Part shown: one piece after another, positions 59,307 through 64,000 of the stretch
How positions within the stretch are numbered: the first letter of the stretch is position 1
Layout: each line of letters begins with the position of its first letter
Source of the DNA: Saussurea involucrata
Lineage: Eukaryota > Streptophyta > Magnoliopsida > Asterales > Asteraceae
DNA: 64,000 nucleotides
Direction: 5' to 3'
Assembly (NCBI GenBank): GCA_033807775.1
Contig: CM066314.1
Location: 148,107,429-148,171,428, forward strand
Notes under the pieces: generated by a model
What the model was told of the DNA's origin: nothing
Database searches by the model: none
What the model saw: the letters and a program-made list of their open reading frames with translations, nothing else
Translations under genes and position numbers: made by a program

Positions 59307-60371
59307 ATGTCAAGACTAAAATTTAGTGCTGATGCTGATTTTCATTATTATTTCAAACTTAGCACAAATTTTAAGAAAATAATTCCTTCTCTTGAGAAGG
59401 AATTAGAGGAAAGAAACAAGATCATTCTTATTAACTCAGACAACATTGCCAAGCTTGAAGAATCAGGTAAACTCCTAAACTATGAAAATCTTGAACTAAA
59501 AAGGAAACTATCTGAGTCAGAAGAGCTTGGTAAAAAGGAGAAAAAGAAGTTTGAGGAAGTTAAGACTGTTTTTAAAGAAGAGAAGAAAAGCCTTGAGCTT
59601 AAGTGTCTAAACTTTTCTAAACTGATTTCCAACTTTGAAAAACTTATAATCAGTGAAAATGAAAAGTTTGGAAAAGAGAAAACTCTTCTTGAGACAAAGA
59701 ATATGGAACTTTCTTTCAAAATCTCAAAATTACAGAAATCTCTTGAAAAAGAGAGGAAAGAGCAGGATTTTGAAAGAAAAGAGTCTGAAAAGGTGAAGAG
59801 AGAAGGATTTCAAACAAAGTGTTTGAAAGACAAGTTTGAGAAGGAAAGAAAGGTCTTTAAAGCTGAAATGTCAAATTTAACAAAGAGACTATCCGATTTG
59901 TCAAACAAGATTATGTTGGAGAAGAGGTATAAATCAGATCTTCTAAGAAAATTTGATTTAAACCTTAAAGAAAAAGATGTTTTAGCTAAAAGGCTTAAAG
60001 ACCTTGTCTTAGCAAACTCTTGTTCTAAAAATTCAAATAATCCTGTTTACAAAAAGATGAAAATGGTTTGGAAAGTCAAAAACTCTATTCCTGACAAAAA
60101 TGCTCCAAAACCATTTGTTTCTACAAAGCCTTCATCTTTTCATTCATATAAATGCTTTGATCTTCTGCTTCAATTAAGAAACCTTTTCTCTAAATCTTTC
60201 TATGTACAAAATGGGTCATTTCAAAAGAAAAACCCAAAGACCCAAAATGAGAAAGGTCATAGAAAGAAAATTGGCAAACCAACAGAGATTGGCAAACCAG
60301 AGGACCTAAAGACATCTCCAAATCCTAACAAAAAAGGACCCATTTGGATATGGGTACCAAAAGTTCTTTGA
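59307..60371 (+). CDS. Gag-like coiled-coil ORF of Sirevirus 2
   Basis: 354 codons from MSRLKFSADADFHYYFKLS. Residues about 25-230 are Lys/Glu/Leu-rich with heptad character and are likely coiled-coil, comparable to the coiled-coil part of Sirevirus 1 gag. The C-terminus ends GPIWIWVPK, a hallmark of the gag/pol junction in this lineage. The N-terminal UBN2-like capsid region is missing, and the knuckle region (YKCFDLLLQLRNLFSKSFY) looks degraded or frameshifted. It is a single open frame, but probably a truncated gag. Confidence 0.65.
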   Translation: MSRLKFSADADFHYYFKLSTNFKKIIPSLEKELEERNKIILINSDNIAKLEESGKLLNYENLELKRKLSESEELGKKEKKKFEEVKTVFKEEKKSLELKCLNFSKLISNFEKLIISENEKFGKEKTLLETKNMELSFKISKLQKSLEKERKEQDFERKESEKVKREGFQTKCLKDKFEKERKVFKAEMSNLTKRLSDLSNKIMLEKRYKSDLLRKFDLNLKEKDVLAKRLKDLVLANSCSKNSNNPVYKKMKMVWKVKNSIPDKNAPKPFVSTKPSSFHSYKCFDLLLQLRNLFSKSFYVQNGSFQKKNPKTQNEKGHRKKIGKPTEIGKPEDLKTSPNPNKKGPIWIWVPKVL

Positions 60372-62100
60372 TCTGTCTTGCAGGGAAAAATGACTTCTGA
60401 TCATTACAGATCAAGACTCGCTCTTCAAAGAAAAAAAAGGGACTCCTAAACACATCAGTTTAGGACTCACACTTTAGTGAAAAAGACTCTTAAACAAATC
60501 AGTTTAAGACTCGAGCTTCATCAGAAAAATGACTTCTGACCATTACAGATCAGGACTCACTCTTCAGCAAACAATGGACTCCTTAATATTTCTATTAAGG
60601 ACTCAGGCTTCAAAATACACTATGACTCTTAAACACTTTGTTTAAGACTCATCCTTCAAAGATTCTATACTTCACAGAGCCTCTGTGGAATTGCTCAGAA
60701 CCTATGACAATCTCCACAGAACCTCTGATGAGGTTGACCTATGTACTATGCATTATTTATCTCTATTGATTCAAGCATAGGTCAAGGGGGAGCAGAAGGA
60801 GACCTCAAATTAATCTACAGAGGTTGATCATTCAAGGGGGAGCCAAAGGAGGATTATGATCAACAAGAGTTTCTGTCGTCCAAACTAGACACTCTAAAAG
60901 GTATGTGTCGCACAAAATCTTTTTCCAAAAACAATTTTCCAGGACAAAAATTTCTAAATATGTCCTAAAAACAATGTTTAAAACCATAAAAACTTTGGAT
61001 GATCAAAAAGTTTTATAAATTATTAGTTATTAGAAATTTCCTATCACAGAGCCTCTGCTGGCTCTGGCAGAGGTCCAAAAACCTCTGTAGGATAATTTCT
61101 CTCTACTAAAGATTTAACGATCCTCTCAAATGTTTTTCAAACGTTTTTGGTAAAAGTACAAGCTTCAAGAGATAAAAAGGCAGGTTTCAAACCACAGAGA
61201 TCAATCCTACAGAGGTTGTTAGATCAAGGAGGAGCGGAAAAGGAGACCTTGCTGAATCTACAGAGATTCATAAGTCAAGGGGGAGCAAAGAATGCGACAG
61301 AAGAGATCACATTCGCCGATCAAAAGGAAATAGGTTGGTATCTTGCCACAGAAGTCATAAGCCACAGAGTTCTTTCAAACAAAGAACCTCTGTAGATCAC
61401 TCAAATCATTCAAATGACTTATGCTGCACAAAATCTTTGAGATTTACAATTTTCTAGGACACCAACTTTCAAATAAGTCCTAAATACATTGTTAAAACCG
61501 ATCAAAAACTTGGATGATTAAAAATGTTTATAAATTATTAGTTATTAGAAATTTCCTGTCACAGAGCCTCTGCTGGCTCTGGCAGAGGTCCAAAAACCTC
61601 TGTAGGATAATTTCTCTCTACTAAAAATTTATTGATCCTCTCCGTGTTTTTCAAACGATTTTCATTAAAGATACAATCTACAGAGATAAACGTTTTTCAA
61701 AATCACAGAGCTTCTGTACCCACAGAGCTTCTGTAAAGATTTCCACTTGGGAATTTCTGTATCTGTAACGGTAACTTTTCTGTGGTGAAAATTTAAAACC
61801 CATGCGTTTTTCATTTAATGTGGCCGCCCACGACGTCTCGTCGTCACTGACATTGATGACGTGTCAAGTTTTCATTGACGTACATATCACGTCGTCCTAG
61901 AAACTTGCACCACGCCGAATGAACTCAAGTGTGGACCTCAAATTTTATTAACTTTCTCACATTTTCACCGTTCCGAATTCTATCCGTTACCACAGTATAA
62001 AACCCAAGTTAAAATCACTTTCAAAACTTTACTATTCTCTCATCTTCTCCGGCGAACTTGCTTATTTCTTTCTGAAAATCTAGAACTTTCAAACCTACAA
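60372..62100 (+). repeat. ACCTCTG/CAGAGG word-rich non-coding region of Sirevirus 2
   Basis: No pol domain. GACTC-based short repeats (GGACTCACTCTTCAG-like, 60400-60660) are followed by two copies of a longer block. TCACAGAGCCTCTGCTGGCT (about 61043) recurs at about 61558, with the following GGTCCAAAAACCTCTGTAGG matched too, a spaced duplication of about 515 bp. The ORF at 61147-61395 lacks a domain. Leader-like sequence precedes the ATG at 62101. Confidence 0.7.
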
Positions 62101-63627
62101 ATGGCTTCCAGTTCCAAATCTGCTCACGTTTCACCAACGAACTCTCCGACATCCTCTCCAGTGCATTCTGAGCACTCCCACAACCCACACATCGCCGCCG
62201 ATGCCGACAGATATGACTCCGGCGATGAGGCATCCTTCGTACCCACTACCCACCTGCAACAATTTTTCTCAAATGACCATTTCGAGCAAACCCTTCCCAT
62301 TAAATCGAACAACTGTTATCTTGTTCCTTCTCCTACGGCATTTGGCAAAGAACATGCCATCCTACTAAACATCCTAGAGAACCACTTTCTTTACCCTCTA
62401 CTGAGCAAAACCGTTGAACAAATACCAGTACGTTACCTACATCAGTTTTGGCAATCTTGCCGTTATGACGCTGACACCGATTTGATCAGAGGCTACATTT
62501 CTAAACCTGACCAAAGTAAGAGCCTTGAACTGATGTTCAATCGCACCATGTTCTCATTAGAATTTGGCCTTCCAACAAGAGGACTCATGGGAATCAAAAA
62601 GTATGCACCCCAACCAACAAATGAAGAACTTATCGACTTTCTGCACATGTTAGGGTACAACCAACAGTTGAAAAAGAGGAACGATTTCCGCAGAGCAAGA
62701 CTACCTCCTCTGTGGAATACCTTATTCTCCATCCTAAATCGTTGCCTCACGGGAAAAATCGGGAGCATCGATCAAAGCTCACCTCAAATTCTCTCAATCA
62801 TGTATGGTGTATACTATGATCTACCCCTAGATTATGCCACCATAATGATGCAAGAGATCATCAACACCATCGATCGCAAAATCGCCTCCCAGAAAGCCAA
62901 AATGTCTGTTCACAACTGGTTACCCCCTCTGCAGTTCCAGCGAATCCTCAGTGTACTTTTCGAACCCCTACTCCTTATCCAAAAATGGCCAATGGACGGT
63001 CCCAAACCTAAGCAATTTCCTATGTCCAAGAACACCCCTACAGAACATGAGGATGGCTACCCACACATCAGGCCACTATCAAAGGTAATGTTAGGTTATG
63101 CTAGTGATGAAGAACTAGTTAGTGAGTACACACGCGTTTACAGAACTCCTGAACCCAGTTCTGTAACACCCCCGCGTATAGGAATGCCCATAGGAGGTAA
63201 TGTAGTAGAGAGACTTACAGAAGAAAAATGGAAGATAAAGTTGGCTAAACACAAGGCCAACCAGAAGAACTTCAGAGATATAAGGAAAGACCTCTATTCT
63301 TCAAAGAGGAAGTCTTCTGAGGGATCTAAAGAGAAGAAGAAGAAAAAGGGAAAGAAAACCAAGACCCCTACAGAGGAACAACTTGCCTCTGTTTTTGCTA
63401 TCCAACAAACTCCTGCAGAACCATCTTCTCCACCCACTGAACATCCCACAGAACCCTCATCTCCACCACAAATCCAAGGTCCCTCTGCCCCTCCCTCTTC
63501 CAAAAGAAAAAGAAAGTCAAAATCTACAGAGGAGGGAGCACCAAAACCAAAGAAGAGGAAATCAAAGAAGAAGAAACCATCTTCTCCTCTGCAAACAATA
63601 ACAGAAGGAATCGAACCACCTCTGTAA
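62101..63627 (+). CDS. Envelope-like ORF of Sirevirus 2
   Basis: 508 codons from MASSSKSAHVSPTNSPTSSP. Residues 1-45 are Ser/Pro-rich. About 50-340 form a globular region (FGKEHAILLNILENHFLYPL, YLHQFWQSCRYDADTD, SLEFGLPTRGLM, MYGVYYDLPLDYATIMMQEI). About 390-508 is very basic and Pro/Lys-rich (KRKSSEGSKEKKKKKGKKTK). The layout of globular N-half then low-complexity basic/proline tail parallels the ORF of Sirevirus 1, though the sequence is very different. No strong hydrophobic membrane segment seen. After the TAA at 63625 the region to 64000 still reads as word-rich Pro/Glu-type sequence in broken frames. Confidence 0.65.
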   Translation: MASSSKSAHVSPTNSPTSSPVHSEHSHNPHIAADADRYDSGDEASFVPTTHLQQFFSNDHFEQTLPIKSNNCYLVPSPTAFGKEHAILLNILENHFLYPLLSKTVEQIPVRYLHQFWQSCRYDADTDLIRGYISKPDQSKSLELMFNRTMFSLEFGLPTRGLMGIKKYAPQPTNEELIDFLHMLGYNQQLKKRNDFRRARLPPLWNTLFSILNRCLTGKIGSIDQSSPQILSIMYGVYYDLPLDYATIMMQEIINTIDRKIASQKAKMSVHNWLPPLQFQRILSVLFEPLLLIQKWPMDGPKPKQFPMSKNTPTEHEDGYPHIRPLSKVMLGYASDEELVSEYTRVYRTPEPSSVTPPRIGMPIGGNVVERLTEEKWKIKLAKHKANQKNFRDIRKDLYSSKRKSSEGSKEKKKKKGKKTKTPTEEQLASVFAIQQTPAEPSSPPTEHPTEPSSPPQIQGPSAPPSSKRKRKSKSTEEGAPKPKKRKSKKKKPSSPLQTITEGIEPPL

Positions 63628-64000
63628 ACTCAAATCTTCACAGAGGTTCTTGATTCACTTCTGCCAAGACAAGAGACTGCAGAAGAAGAGGTGCAAATAG
63701 GTTTAGAGGATAGGGTAGAAACGTCTGGAGGAAAATAAAATGAGAAAGGAAAAGATGCCGAAGTTGCAGAAGGCACACATCCCTCAACCCCTCCCAGTGC
63801 AACCCACACATCTGACACCGCAGGTCTAGCTGCAGAAGGTGTCATTGAAAAAGAGCAGCACAGCTCGAACCTCACCCAACCCATCAAGCCAGAGGTTACT
63901 CTTTCAACCTCTGTGCCCACAGAAGACGGGGAATCCATTCCTAGGGAGTCTCCTCAGAGAGACTCACCTATAGTTCGTGATCAATCGCCCAAGATCACAC

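Larger units (their letters stand above)
58113..64000 (+). mobile_element. Sirevirus-type element 2 (partial, no pol between gag-like and envelope-like ORFs)
   Basis: LTR about 58113-59116, primer site, gag-like coiled-coil ORF (59307-60371), about 1.7 kb of word-rich non-coding DNA, and an envelope-like ORF (62101-63627) continuing as broken frames to the window end. No RT, integrase or RNase H is present in 60372-62100, so this copy is a non-autonomous derivative. It lies inside or against the 3' part of Sirevirus 1. The right side is outside the window. Confidence 0.75.

Overview
This window is nuclear DNA of a flowering plant, almost certainly a eudicot. Protein-coding genes are split by GT-AG introns, intergenic and intronic DNA is AT-rich, and plant-specific gene families sit among dense miniature transposons and Ty1/copia and Ty3/gypsy retrotransposons. 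I cannot fix the family or species from sequence alone.

Bases 1-40,300 hold four single-copy genes. (1) The 3' ten exons of an SGR2-type DDHD phospholipase (855-5964, +), whose 5' part lies outside the window. (2) A complete 13-exon gene for the plastid sodium/pyruvate carrier BASS2 (8129-15277, +; 415 aa). (3) A complete 15-exon LEUNIG-like LisH/WD40 co-repressor gene (20432-26131, +; 621 aa, shorter than LEUNIG). (4) A complete 24-exon gene for the full-size ABCG/PDR transporter ABCG32, the cutin-precursor exporter PEC1 (38445-26893, -; 1419 aa). I joined these exons by hand from splice sites, phase and family similarity. All junctions keep frame, and one intron of the LEUNIG-like gene needs a GC donor. 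BASS2 and ABCG32 orthologues are adjacent in Arabidopsis (At2g26900/At2g26910), so part of this order is ancient; the LEUNIG-like gene lies between them here.

Introns and spacers carry at least eight families of short inverted-repeat elements: two Mutator-like MITE families with 9-10 bp target duplications, Stowaway, PIF/Harbinger, CACTA-like, hAT-like and fold-back elements. A tRNA-derived SINE has an 18-bp target duplication. Several are nested inside one another with readable target sites.

Bases about 40,300-64,000 are a retrotransposon nest. A Sirevirus-type copia element (LTR, PBS, gag, pol, long envelope-like ORF) was hit by a gypsy solo LTR (43190-44956, TSD TCTTG), by a complete pol-poor gypsy element with almost identical LTRs (45541-50408, TSD GGTAC), and apparently by a second Sirevirus (from about 58113) that has gag-like and envelope-like ORFs with no pol between them. 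The first Sirevirus is disabled by several stops and frameshifts. The most unusual signal is that each retroelement is saturated with its own short word and the reverse complement: ACCGA/TCGGT in the first, CGAC/GTCG in the gypsy, ACCTCTG/CAGAGGT in the second Sirevirus. The words run through LTR, spacer and envelope-like coding sequence.
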